From assembly GCA_964036275.1 (NCBI GenBank), contig OZ038439.1, positions 11,302,904 through 11,366,903 on the forward strand: a DNA stretch of 64,000 nt. Direction: 5' to 3'. This document shows positions 47,001-59,000 of this stretch, in pieces. Positions within the stretch are counted from its first letter, which is position 1. The number at the start of each line of letters is the position of its first letter. The stretch comes from Litoditis marina (lineage: Eukaryota > Nematoda > Chromadorea > Rhabditida > Rhabditidae). The notes beneath the pieces were generated by a model that ran no database searches, was not told the origin of the DNA, and was given only the letters and a program-made list of their open reading frames with translations. The position numbers and the translations under genes are program-made.

Positions 47001-50000
47001 GTTCAGCTATTTGAACTTTTGTCATACATCATAACCAAGTCTCAAAAGTTTCCTGATTAGGTCTGTGAGAATCAAGAACAACATTATCGATAACGAAGCA
47101 TGAGAATGTCTCACTGGGAAACAGATTCTGAAGTGCGAACTTTGTTTTGAACCAATTGTTTTGGTCAATTATTGGAATAACATGATATTCGAGCAGTTTC
47201 CTGATTGAGTGTGTTATAGTCAAGAACTACATTATTCAAAATCTGACAATGTTAACTTGCATGTAACACTATGTGCGCGTAACAGGGAAAGTACCCCACC
47301 CCTTACCTCAAATTCTTCTCCATTCATTGAATTTGATTGCGAACGCTTAATTTCAATAAACTTATCTATTCTACTTGAACTTCAGTGAGGAATACTGGAA
47401 ATTCATCAAAATTCGAAATTGCAACGTTTCGGAGCAGTTCAATGCGAACCACAATAAGAAAAAACTCAAAAACGTGACTGATTTTGCCTGCCCAATTAGT
47501 GGAATGACAATGAAGTATACCTATACCGTTTCCTGATTGGGTCTGTGGGATTGTAGCACTTCATTTACAATAACAAAGCCTGGGATTGTCTCATAAGCAA
47601 CATTAATTGTGCAAGTCTGTTCTGAGTTCTTCATAACTTGCTTCCTAGTCTGTGGGTTGTCTTTTGTTCCTTTTCAAGTTTGACGGTGACACGAACTGTT
47701 GCACCACAACCCCAACAGTGTATTTCGTTTAATTCAATATAAATCACCTCAGAAAACACCAGGTTAAGATGATGTGGAAAGTTAGCTGTTGGCTAACTGA
47801 AGATACATTTCAGTGACTTAGTGCTAGACTACAAGTTGCAAATTTGGCCTAAAACCTGCAATTCAAATATCAAAAATAGTATTCCCTGTGTTTACTTCCG
47901 CCTCTCATCTACAATTACAAATCTTGTAAGTACCTATCTCCAGTTCCATTACCATTTCAAGTTCCGAAAAGGCGTTTTTTAAAAGCAAGCCTATACGGTA
48001 TGCTTCATCATGTCGCTGTTTCATGGTCGGAATTGGTCAGGTTCAAACCACAATTCATTACTAATTTCAGTTCTCAGAATGGACTTCACGTTGTTCATGT
48101 TCTATGTCACTTTTCCTGTCAACATTATAATCATGTTATGCGATTTTTGGATGGTTTTCTGCATAATTTACTCGAGGGAAATGAAAAAGAACCTTGTTCT
48201 GATCATCATTCTCACTCTGATTGTCAGCGATTCACTACAAGATCTCAAGTGGATAGTACACGATGTACCCAGCAGGATACTGGGATACTCTGTCATATGT
48301 TAGTCAAAGTTTAATCTTCTTTCGAACAAAATTTCAGTCAAACTTGTACACCAGCGGCAATATAGACGTTTATCGAATCGGAGTTTGATCAGCGAAAGTA
48401 CCAATTAAACTATAAAACAGGGGCACGAAGAAGACCTTCTATACGCTCTCCATCTCAGGGTCATTAATCGAATTCAATTCATCAGATTGAAGAGTTCTCG
48501 GTCCCGAGAACATTACGAGCCGTTTTCCAATATTACTCAACCTGAAAAGTACCGGACAAAGTCGATACGGACTTGGACCGAAGATTTTGAAAATTTTCAC
48601 AACCTTATTCCAGCATGGCTACTCTCGCCACCGGCAGTGGTTATTCAAAGTGCGAACTGGTACGGGCAAATGCTATTTTTACCCATTATTTCACTACTTC
48701 ACGTGGCCGCTATTTTCTGGCCTTTCACGTTTAGGAAATTCGGATCGAAAAGCATGATCTATATTATCATCCTGACTTATTTACTCATCACGGTACTCAC
48801 AGGTGAGGCAGGATTTGTAGTTTGGCTCATCCGCCAACCCGGTTTTCCGGTAGACAAACTGACTCCGGAAAAAAAGTTTCTCGTAAATTGAAGTAATTAA
48901 ATACGATTGAAGTATCAAAGCTCTCAGGAAGGAAAAACTACACGGGAGATTAACATCATACCGTGAACGCGACTGTGGAAGCTTAAAATCGAACGCAACA
49001 CGTCACAGTTTAATTACAGTATAGTGCTCATTCTAGCAAAAAAATAGTGAAGGACCCATTCGATAACACAATGTGGACCTCGTCATACAAAGAATGGAAT
49101 TGTGAATCTCTTTAATTTAGTTCATTGCAGTGCCTCTGTTCACCTCCTGCCGTGTACTCAGAAGCCACTTACTCCTGGTTTTTCGACTTCACGAAGCCCT
49201 ATACCCCAACCATAATGACTATTAACTACTATCTACAGGTGAGTTGGTGCAACCAATAGGGTTGTTCGGGTCCAAATTTAGTGTATCAGCACATGCTCAG
49301 TTCCCGAGTTCAGAGTTTACTCGAAAAATTTCGAGTTGACTCAAGTTTTGAGTACTGTTCCAACCACCCTAGCAGAAATTTTCAGGTGGTCAAAACGCTT
49401 GGTAGGGTATATCATCTAGTTTCGTCTGCTATCTTATAAGCACTGATTCGTATTCCTTTCGTCTCAACCTCCCCCCATCAAGCACCCACTCTTCTCTCCT
49501 TTTCTTTTATTTATGTGCTCTCTCATCACACCAGCGAGATAAATGTCTTTTTTCAGACCATTATGTTATATTGTGATGGTAGTTTGCAGCATGCTGATAG
49601 TGTGGAAAATGTATTTTCTTCACAAAAAACGTGAGCAACGAGTGATCAACGTCTCGGCGGTACCGGTCGGTGGTGACCAGTCGAGTACCAGACAAAGTCA
49701 GACTAACGCCAAGAATAAGGTATAGCCTACATCCTTCCTACTGAAATTCATTTACACATCCGAACTATCAAACGAGTTTCACGTTTCCTGACGTAAAGTT
49801 CAATGTAAAGGTCGAATTTCGAAACTAGGAATCAAATGCAACCTTATGGATAGCAGTTGCAGAAATGAAAGAAACTGAGTTGTGTTTATTATACTACCGG
49901 ATATACTTTTTACCGTCTATTTGAAATCAATAATTTTTAGAAAAATAGATGGAGTCGAGAATTCCGACTAGCCGCCGGTTTTGTGATGGTCATCACGTGC

Positions 50001-53000
50001 TTCCTATGTTCTGCTATTGCATGGAGCTTCGTGAATCGGTGAGTACATAGTGTTTTCGTTTCCCAATAAAGACACCCTTAACCGAAATTGATGGAGTAGA
50101 GCTGAGACATTTCCCAGCCCATCGGGCAGCCAATTCTGTAGCGGTCCCGACGAGAGATGTGCAGGTCAGAGAAACGCAGATTTCTGCGGCCTCATTGACC
50201 TCCATACTCTCTTGCTTTCATTGTTCGTAAATCAGAACATTGGCGTCAATCGTTCTGAAAAGCGAGAGGCGAGTGGTCGTTGATTTTTGCCAGAATACGG
50301 GAGAGTGTGTAGATCAATGATACGCAGACTGGCTGGTTCCTCGCCAAACCTTCGTTGGAGAATTAATGGTGCGCTGTCCACAAATCCTACAGTGAGCAAC
50401 GAAAACTTCCTTGTAGTTTGATCTCGATGAACGCCAAAATGCACAAGTTTTCACCGCGAAGCAACACGATCAAACTACGATTACGGCGGCATAGGGCAAC
50501 TTGTAAAAGAGCCCCATACTCTTGAATCACGTTCAAAGTGAGATGTGGTTATGCGAAACAATTTTTTTATTTTCATAAAACTGCTAATATTTAACATTTC
50601 AGTGAACCACCAATTGGGCAAGTTGTGTTCGCGGCAGCCTGGGCTTTGAATCAGATCAAATGGTTACTGTACAGGTATAGTTCTCGCCATTCCCACTGAG
50701 ACTTGGGCAGCGTGGCAATGAAACTCCAAATGAACATATTTCATGGAGATAACAAGTTTTATGATACGAATTCCCATACATGTACTTTGCGACAAAGGTA
50801 CACTACTGCTCAGAAAAAACTCTTAGTGTTTTGGAAAACATAAACATGGTGAAAAGCCGCAAAGAAGTTTTTTTGGCACGTTGCCGAGGTCTCACTGGGA
50901 ATGGTTGGAACTATAATACCAGCACAGAGACAGTAGTATGTACGTCTTTTTTAAAACGAAATTCGCCTGAGAAACAACAGGGTCTGCCACGCATTTCTCA
51001 AGTAGTAATCCTGTCTTTTAGGGAAGGAAGTAGGTTTTGAACGTGAAAAATGAAAGAAAAAATCTTTCTGGGTGAATCAGGCAAATTGTCTGCTAGAAAG
51101 TGTGTCGCTTAATGCTTGAAAAGGTGATAACGCCTAGAACTTGGTTATTCTGAAAGAGTTTTTTGTGGAAGTATTATGTATCATACCACTTATAAAACTT
51201 AAATCTGCATTTTTCAGTCTGTTCAATCCGAATGTTCGCCGAGTGTTCCTCTCACCTCTCAAGAGAGGGAGATAAGAAAAAAATGAGAATTCAGAACTTC
51301 ACACTGTATTCCTGACTTACCAATGGAATTGCCGAGAAGAAGGGGAAAATCATGTATATGTAGTGGTTCGGATTAAATTAGTTATCAGTCTGTTTACTTT
51401 ATTATTCCGCAGTTCGAATCTTTGTGTGTCCCTCGATAAATCGTTTATCATAACCTGACAATGCTGTCAGATATCCACGCTCTATTCTTGACCATAAAAT
51501 AATTTTTATCACGATTCGGTCGATGTTGACCGAATCGTATATTTCCTGGGCATTTTGCCACGTGCTTCGAGTGCTCTAAATTTGCAATATATTTACAAAT
51601 GAAGACCTACCTTGTAAACATCGTGTTCATCAATAATTGCATCGAATGTGGTGTAGAGATCGTTGAGGAGGTTGACCACCTATAGCACAATTTTTAAACT
51701 ATTTCTTGTCTTTCGCAGTTTGAAAACAGAGTCAACCTAATAGTGATTGTTTTCTATAGTCGTCGTCAACGAAAAGGCGGAGGGGTACTGTATATGTTAC
51801 TTTCCGCTGTGTATGCGGACATGTCTTTGATTCCAAAGTTTTCCGGTTATGTGCTCTAATAGCGCAGTGGTTGGCGCCCTGCTACCAATCTTTTGCTCGC
51901 AGGTTCGATTCCGGCGAGAGACAGAAATGTATAAGTTTGAAACTCACTATACTGGGTTTTATGGAGTCTGTCAAAGTTCCTTGACATAATTAATCAGAGT
52001 GTTGCTAACTCAAACGGGTTTCACTGTTTGAAATTCAAATTGTCCGAGAAGATTCGAGGAAGACATAATATGTTTTCATAAGTTGAACGGTGGAAAAAGG
52101 AAATATAAACTTTGTAAAGTATCTCTACCTGTAGCGGAGTACATCTACTTGCCAGTGTTGTGAACGAAACCACATCAGAAAAGAAAAGTGTAACACAGTC
52201 GAATGTTTCAGGTTCAACTGATTGGCCGAGTTTCAACTTTTCTGCGACTTGTCTGAAAGGAGTAAATGTTAAAATATACTACGAACTACAAAAGTACAAG
52301 AGTAACTCTCTGCTTGAATTGCTGATATTAAAATATGTACTCCTGCAGAAAATATGGGTTTTCACTTAGATCGAACGACATGACGCGTAAAAGTGTGAGC
52401 GGTTTTTCAAAGTTTGGCTAGCAAGTGAAAGAGTAAGGGTAGATCAAGAATACGCAGACCTGTGAATGGTGTTGGGAATACCGTTTCCAATTGTTGAGGT
52501 TACGTTGAGGTTCCCGATACTAACTCGTGTTACAAATGTAGATCAATTTGGTTGTTACTCACTTTGGAAGCATTCTGTAGAGTAGAATGTCGCTTTTCTT
52601 CTTTTCTTCTGTCAGTTCCTTCATTCGAGATTCGACTTCGTCTTCCAAATTAGACGCATATTGTTCCATTACATTGAACACGTGGTCCATCAGATTTGAT
52701 GATCTAAAAACATTATTTCTGTGTTTCACGTTTGCCAGATAAGAAAGGGGTATTCGGATAAGGACCTAGGTAGGGGGCGTGGCCTAATCATGGCCGCAGG
52801 CGTCGCACAAGTCGCCCAAGTGGAGCGGCTACAATCTTACGCATACGAAGCCGGACTAAGTCTACAAGTTAGTTTGGGTCGGCCCAGAACTCTACGAGTG
52901 ATGATCACCTTATCGTACGTTTTGCTCTTTCTGCCGGCGAATTCTTAACACTTAGCTGTATTCCATGAGTTCGGTATATGATTATTGTTAGATTGGTAAA

Positions 53001-56000
53001 CAAGCTTCATCTTTGACCTACCTATTCTGATTTAGACTCTTGACAAGCGTCTTAATTTGTTCGCTGTTTGGTCGTTGCCTGGATTCCTCGCTCCAACAGT
53101 CGCGAATCAGAAGCGACAACGACGAATTGTGTTCTTCGTCAGTTTCCAAAGAGGGTCGAATTGGGTCACGACCTCCTTTTTTCACTTTGTAGATCAATTC
53201 TGGAACGGAGCTCAGGGGTTAGAAAAGGGGACCACAATGGTTCTATTCGGCAAACAGGGCGGGGGAGGTTATCAAAATGATGTTCAGCCTGAAGTTACAT
53301 CGTACGACACTACGACAGTCACAAACTTGCTTAGGCTAGGCAAACTTAGATCCGCCACACAGCATCGTTTTCAACTGGAATTTCCGTTGGAGTCATCGTT
53401 CCCGATCAGGTTCACCAGGTAATATTCATCATCGTCGCGTTTCCAAGAATCTACCTTCGACGTCATAGTTTTGGTTCTCCAAGTCCCACGGACTTTTCTT
53501 GGTCAGAATTTCGGAGCAGATGATTCCGAAACTGTAGATGTCTCCCTCTTTGGTAAATGGCATGACAGGATCGCGGAGGTGCTCTGGAGCGGTCCATAGC
53601 AGTTCTGGAAAAACATTACCTCAAACGTGTTCGTGAATGCCAAAACGACGGACGCAAACTTTATGCTTCACTGTCGGATGTGTATCTGAGGCTGATTCGC
53701 AGTCAAACCGGTAGCTTTTTCGAGTATATGCTTCTAAAAACGTTGTTTCAGGACAGTTTATCGTTTTGATGAACGTTTGTTCACAAATTAAAGGAGTCCG
53801 GAACACAACTTGAGCAGAGGTTTTGTTTCGGGCTGCTTTCAACTGTGTTGAGATTAGAGAGCACAAACAACTCGTATATTAGTTCGATCAGTTCACGTGA
53901 CAATCACATGACAATATGCCGCGCGCACGCAACGCGTCCAATCAAAATTAGGATACATCAGCTTTCTGACATTAAGGGTAGTGTTCCGGTCTCCTTTACC
54001 AGAATTTCAGAATGTATGGAACAAGATTGATGGTCTGTTTCGGATCGACTCACGTTCCGGTTTTCGAGACTCAGCCGACTTGAGGTAGTCCAAGGCGTAC
54101 ATGGAGATTTTCACCTAAAAAATAAAAATTCTGAAAAATGGTCGAAATAGCACTCACCTTATCCAGCTATTGATTATTTGTGCATTATTGGAGCGCTACA
54201 GAAGTCATTCCGTTTCCAACGAAGAGCTCAGTTGCATACATTCACCAAATTCCCTGATACAGTGGAAGGTATAGTAGAGTAAATCATTGTTTTTACTCTC
54301 CGAGAGAGAAAGTGAAATGGAGTGAATGTGCAATGTACCAACAGTTTTAATAATGTCCATACCTGCCATCTCTCATCCACCAGACAAGTGCTAGAGGCCA
54401 CCCAGCCATGTGCGCCGAAGGAGCTGTGGTGAAGGAAGAATATGGCCTGGAATGATATAAATGAAATGATCATAACAACACACAACGGAACTAACTACAA
54501 CAACAACTGTAGAGAACAACTAAAAAAAGAAATTTATCCACTGTGTAGATTCAAATATAAGCAGTTATTTTGGTAGTTCATTGAGTAAAAAATTAACCAA
54601 CACGGCGCAATTGTGGTTGCAAATGAAAATGTTTTTTCATCTAGTTTATAATCGAAATTGTACCTCAGAGACATCTCTGATCAACGAGAACTTGAAAAAC
54701 CAGTCCATGTTCATGCTTCCTTTGGAAATGACGTCCTAAAACATGAATAAAAACATAAAGAATCAAAATCTCTCTGACCACCTATACATCAACACAAACG
54801 AATAAAAACATTTCATTACCAACATCCATAACCCGTTTACAATTTCTGTAAACTTAATTGAGTTATATAGTTCCCCACCTTTAATGATCCTCGACTACAG
54901 TATCTCCACACCGACATAATCTGTGGTCCATCGAGCGAGAGACCGAGAAATTTGCACAGGTTATCGTGGTCTAGGTTGCGCATCTGGAAGGTTCCAAACC
55001 GTCCTCCACCTTCGTATTCACCACATATACACACATTAAAGGCGATTATCATAATAATTCCTGTTTCATGCATTTTTCGGGAAAAACACGGTGCTGATTT
55101 TATGAAGTTTTTGACTTTTCATGAAATGGGATATTTCAAGATATTATTCTCCAATCCTACCTCCCGGAGAAGTTTTTTGTCCTCATCTCTCAGAACGAGC
55201 ATCGATACCGGTTTATCATGCTTCCGTGCCACCACGGAATCCAAACCCAAGAGGAAAAAAGCGTACGACTCGGTTTCCTGAACAATATGAACGCTTTGGA
55301 TTAACGCATACATTCAGTTATGAATCTGATAGTCACGTACGTGTGAAATCTATCAAAATTTGAGAACGTGCGTTCAACACATGTGGTTTTTCCCCGTCTC
55401 ACGATCACTGGCACGAGAAAAATGACCTGCGTATAGATTTTACGGCAATTGAAAGTCTACCCATTGAATTGCGAAGAAATTTGTTTGTCTTCATACCTTA
55501 CAAACACTTTTCATTGGAAAAACGTGAACGTGTTAACGTGTAAATCAACTAAACCAACCTTTTTTCCGTCGATAGTAGTTTTGGTGCTGGTAGTCTGACT
55601 GCTCTGCAGGGAACGCTGACTGCGCCCGCCCTCGGTCTGGAATTACAAAATATGTATTTCAAAAGTCAATAAAAAGAAAAGTAAGGAGAATACAAAAGGA
55701 GACTGCTAAGTAGTGAGAAGAATTTAACCATGATAAAGTTCATGGAGTTGAATAAGTAGAAAGAAGAATGAAACTAACAAAAAATGTAAAAAACAATTCT
55801 TCTAGTGGGTGAAAACACGATTCAAAAGTGGTGAAGTAGTAAAGTACACAAATATTTTCAATATACTTACCTTGTTAGATGGTTTTGTGAGCGAATTGAA
55901 CGGGATCATCCATAGACGGTTCAAATGTTCGGCCTCCAGCCGTCGAGCTCTGAAATTATAGTTAATTTTACAGGAACAAAATTTTACAAGAATAACAGCT

Positions 56001-59000
56001 TCTAGACTTCATTTAACCTGAGTTGAAACATGAATTGACCTCTCTATCGAACGTCACTACTATATCTCACCGATGAAACCATTCATTCGGAAGTTCGTTG
56101 CGTCACGACTTTCGTTGAAGACAACCTCAGAGCACTTTTGTAGCTACGAGAGAGTGTACAGATCGGAGAGACGCAGGAGAACGCGATTATCTGCGGCCTT
56201 TCTGATCTCCAAGCTGTCCCGCAGAGTAGTGGAGCTACTCAGAACAAGCGTCGTTGCAAAACAGTAAATTACTGTTTATACAGCGTGGCCGTCATATATA
56301 TTGATTTTCCCTCTCGTCGCCTGACGTGTCTTCGGGACAGTTTCGACCAAACGCGAATTCGTTATTGACAGAGCGCGTTCTGAGTAATGCTTCCGCGTTA
56401 GATCTTGAGCGGAATGATGGACTGACCTCAAAATATAGTAGATGGCTGCACAAATAACCGCAATAAGAGCGATTCCTCCGAACACAGCTATCAGTAAAAT
56501 TGCCAAATACTGCTCGGCAAATGGTTTCGGACAAAGGGACCTGAAAGAATAAGTTCTCGAGTCATAGTTTCACTTACCAACAAAAAAGGTGTGTTGGTCA
56601 CTTTTTTCACTTTTGCTAGAACTCGGTGGCTTTTCAATGGCTTTGATTCAGACCTACAACAGACGGAAATGCATCTTGTTTCATTCTACTGTGTTTGTAG
56701 TTTGAACCCGATGCAACTCAGGCTGTATCGGTTGTTTCTAGTGTTGACACCAAACTACAAACAGGTACAAAACCAATCAATAATCTCACTCGTCATATCC
56801 CCATGTAGGTATTCTGATTGTAGTTTGGTTCCGATGATATTTATATCAGGTTGCACCAAACTACAAAACAATCGATCAATAATCTCACTCGTCGTATCCA
56901 CATTTGGGTGTGTTGAGTGGTCTGTCGCCGCCCCTAGTGGCCCACATTGCACTTTCCGACTGAACTTCCATGATCTGAAAATGAGAAGTTAATCTTGTAT
57001 ATTTTTCTTTTATTCTCTCTCTATCCCTCGCTTTCTATCTTGCTCTCCGTGCTGTGAGCTCTCTCCTTTTTTATCCGTTTCTCTCTCAATGTCTTTTGTC
57101 ATTTCTCTATCAGGTTCTCTATTTCTATCTTTCTCGTTGTTTTCTTTTTCTAATTGCCTACGTCGTTTTAAATAAGTTATTCTCTTTCTGACCAATGTTT
57201 TGATCTGTCAAAGGAGACCGGAGAGCAATCTCGTTTCTCGTAAAGCTGTTATATCCCACTTTTGATTGGACGCGTTGCGTGTCGCGCGGCAGTATCATGA
57301 GAATGTCACTTGGACTGATCAAACTAATATACGAGTAATTTGTGCTCTCCGATCTCAACACAGTTAAAAGCAGCCCAAAACGAAACCTCTGCTCAAGTTG
57401 TGTTCCGGTCTCCTTTAACTCACCGCATCTGTCGAAATATCCAAATTCTCCACTATCTGTAGCATAATCATGGGCGTGTTACTAGGGTCCAAACCCCAGA
57501 CTACAAACACCGGATTCCTCGTTGAGTTCTCATTGATCACCACAGTTCCTGTGAAACCTGAAGTGACTTTCAATAGCGAAAAAATGCAGAAAATATTACA
57601 CACTACCCTCTCACATGGAGCAGCGGTCAAACAAACTGTGAATCTCTTCTTGAACTGAACTGTTTATCTTTTTTTAGCCTAATCTTTTCATAATTCTCTT
57701 AGATTATAATGTACTTCTCTTGTCTCAACTTGATAGAAACATATGAGCAGGCAAAGTTTAACCCTGATTTTCCTACAAAAATACCGTTGTTTTTCACGAA
57801 AAGATTGTCATTGTTATTAATAATGCAGTGAACTATACCCTCGAAAGTGCCGGGTGCTCTATTGGCGAGTTCCGTGCCCGTCGGGTTCTTGATTCCGTCG
57901 GCTATCGATCGATTAAGGGCAAGGGCAAAGAGATAAAGAGCGTCACCCAACTGACCGACTTGGGAAATTACCTGGAGAAACATTTGTTTAGGAAATTACT
58001 AAATCTTAGATCTAGCTTTTTTGCCAGACGCCGTTACTCACAAGTTTTTACCGCTAAGCACGGAATGAAACTACAAACACCGAGATACGAAGAATACACC
58101 AGTTGGGCGCTTTGTTTGTAGTTTGATTGCTATGTTTCTGGGTCGGGTCTCCTGAATATCAGCGTAATTCGAGATCAAACTACAACAATATTTGGTCACT
58201 CCCTATCGCTGCGGGTATAGAATAGAATAGAATTTTATTGGCAATTAAACACGTGACTTTCCACATAATTACTTTCCATGACAGAATATTATGCAAAATT
58301 TATTGTAGTATAATATTTATTATGTAATCTGCGAGATAACTATATTGTTTCGTGAAATTTGAGCTTCCGCGAAGCATAAGCATCTTGATAGTTATCGAGC
58401 AGTTTATATAATATGTGCCACTCCAAGAGAGAAAGGTTGAAAAGAAAAGGGTACGTTATCTTTCTGTATTTCATCTCTAACTCTGAACGTGTTTCGGATC
58501 AAATCACAACTGTGGTTTGGTCAGCCCGTACAGAATGACAGGAAAAGGGTTGTCGAGAAAATACCTGTTGCCCGTACTCACAGTGTTCACACCTGTACAG
58601 TTTTCACAATTGAAGGGTGGAAGCTTCATTTTCTGGATCACGTCTTCCTTGAACTGATCAGACGTGTTCGAGGGCTGGTAATCGATCTGAAACTTTCTCG
58701 ATTCTCAAAACCGTTCACCCTTTTTTGCTAGTAGATGAAAAGACATTCAACGCGAGGCCGCTGCGTGGTTTCGACAGAATGAAATTTTGGCCAGTTGACG
58801 CGGAGGTTAGTTCTAACTTCACCAACACAACAAACACACAACTCAATTGATATACAGAGATGCGCTGCTGAGGGCATTTTTAGGTAGTATACTCAGAAAT
58901 ATCATCTGAGGAGTAAAGTTCCCTGAACTAACCACGAGCAGCCGTCGAGCTGTTTGTAGTGCTTCCTCATCCCTCCCGTCCGGTTCGCTGCTGGTGTCTT

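Noticed and set aside
48338..48613. Extra receptor exon(s) using the TTTCAG at 48337 or the open stretch from 48487
   Set aside because: They do not join in frame and would give an implausibly long hydrophilic loop; the TTATTCCAG acceptor at 48613 joins exon 1 directly in phase.
53057..53422. Plus-strand open frame of 121 codons
   Set aside because: It is antisense to the kinase-homology exon at 53022-53199 and an adjoining intron.
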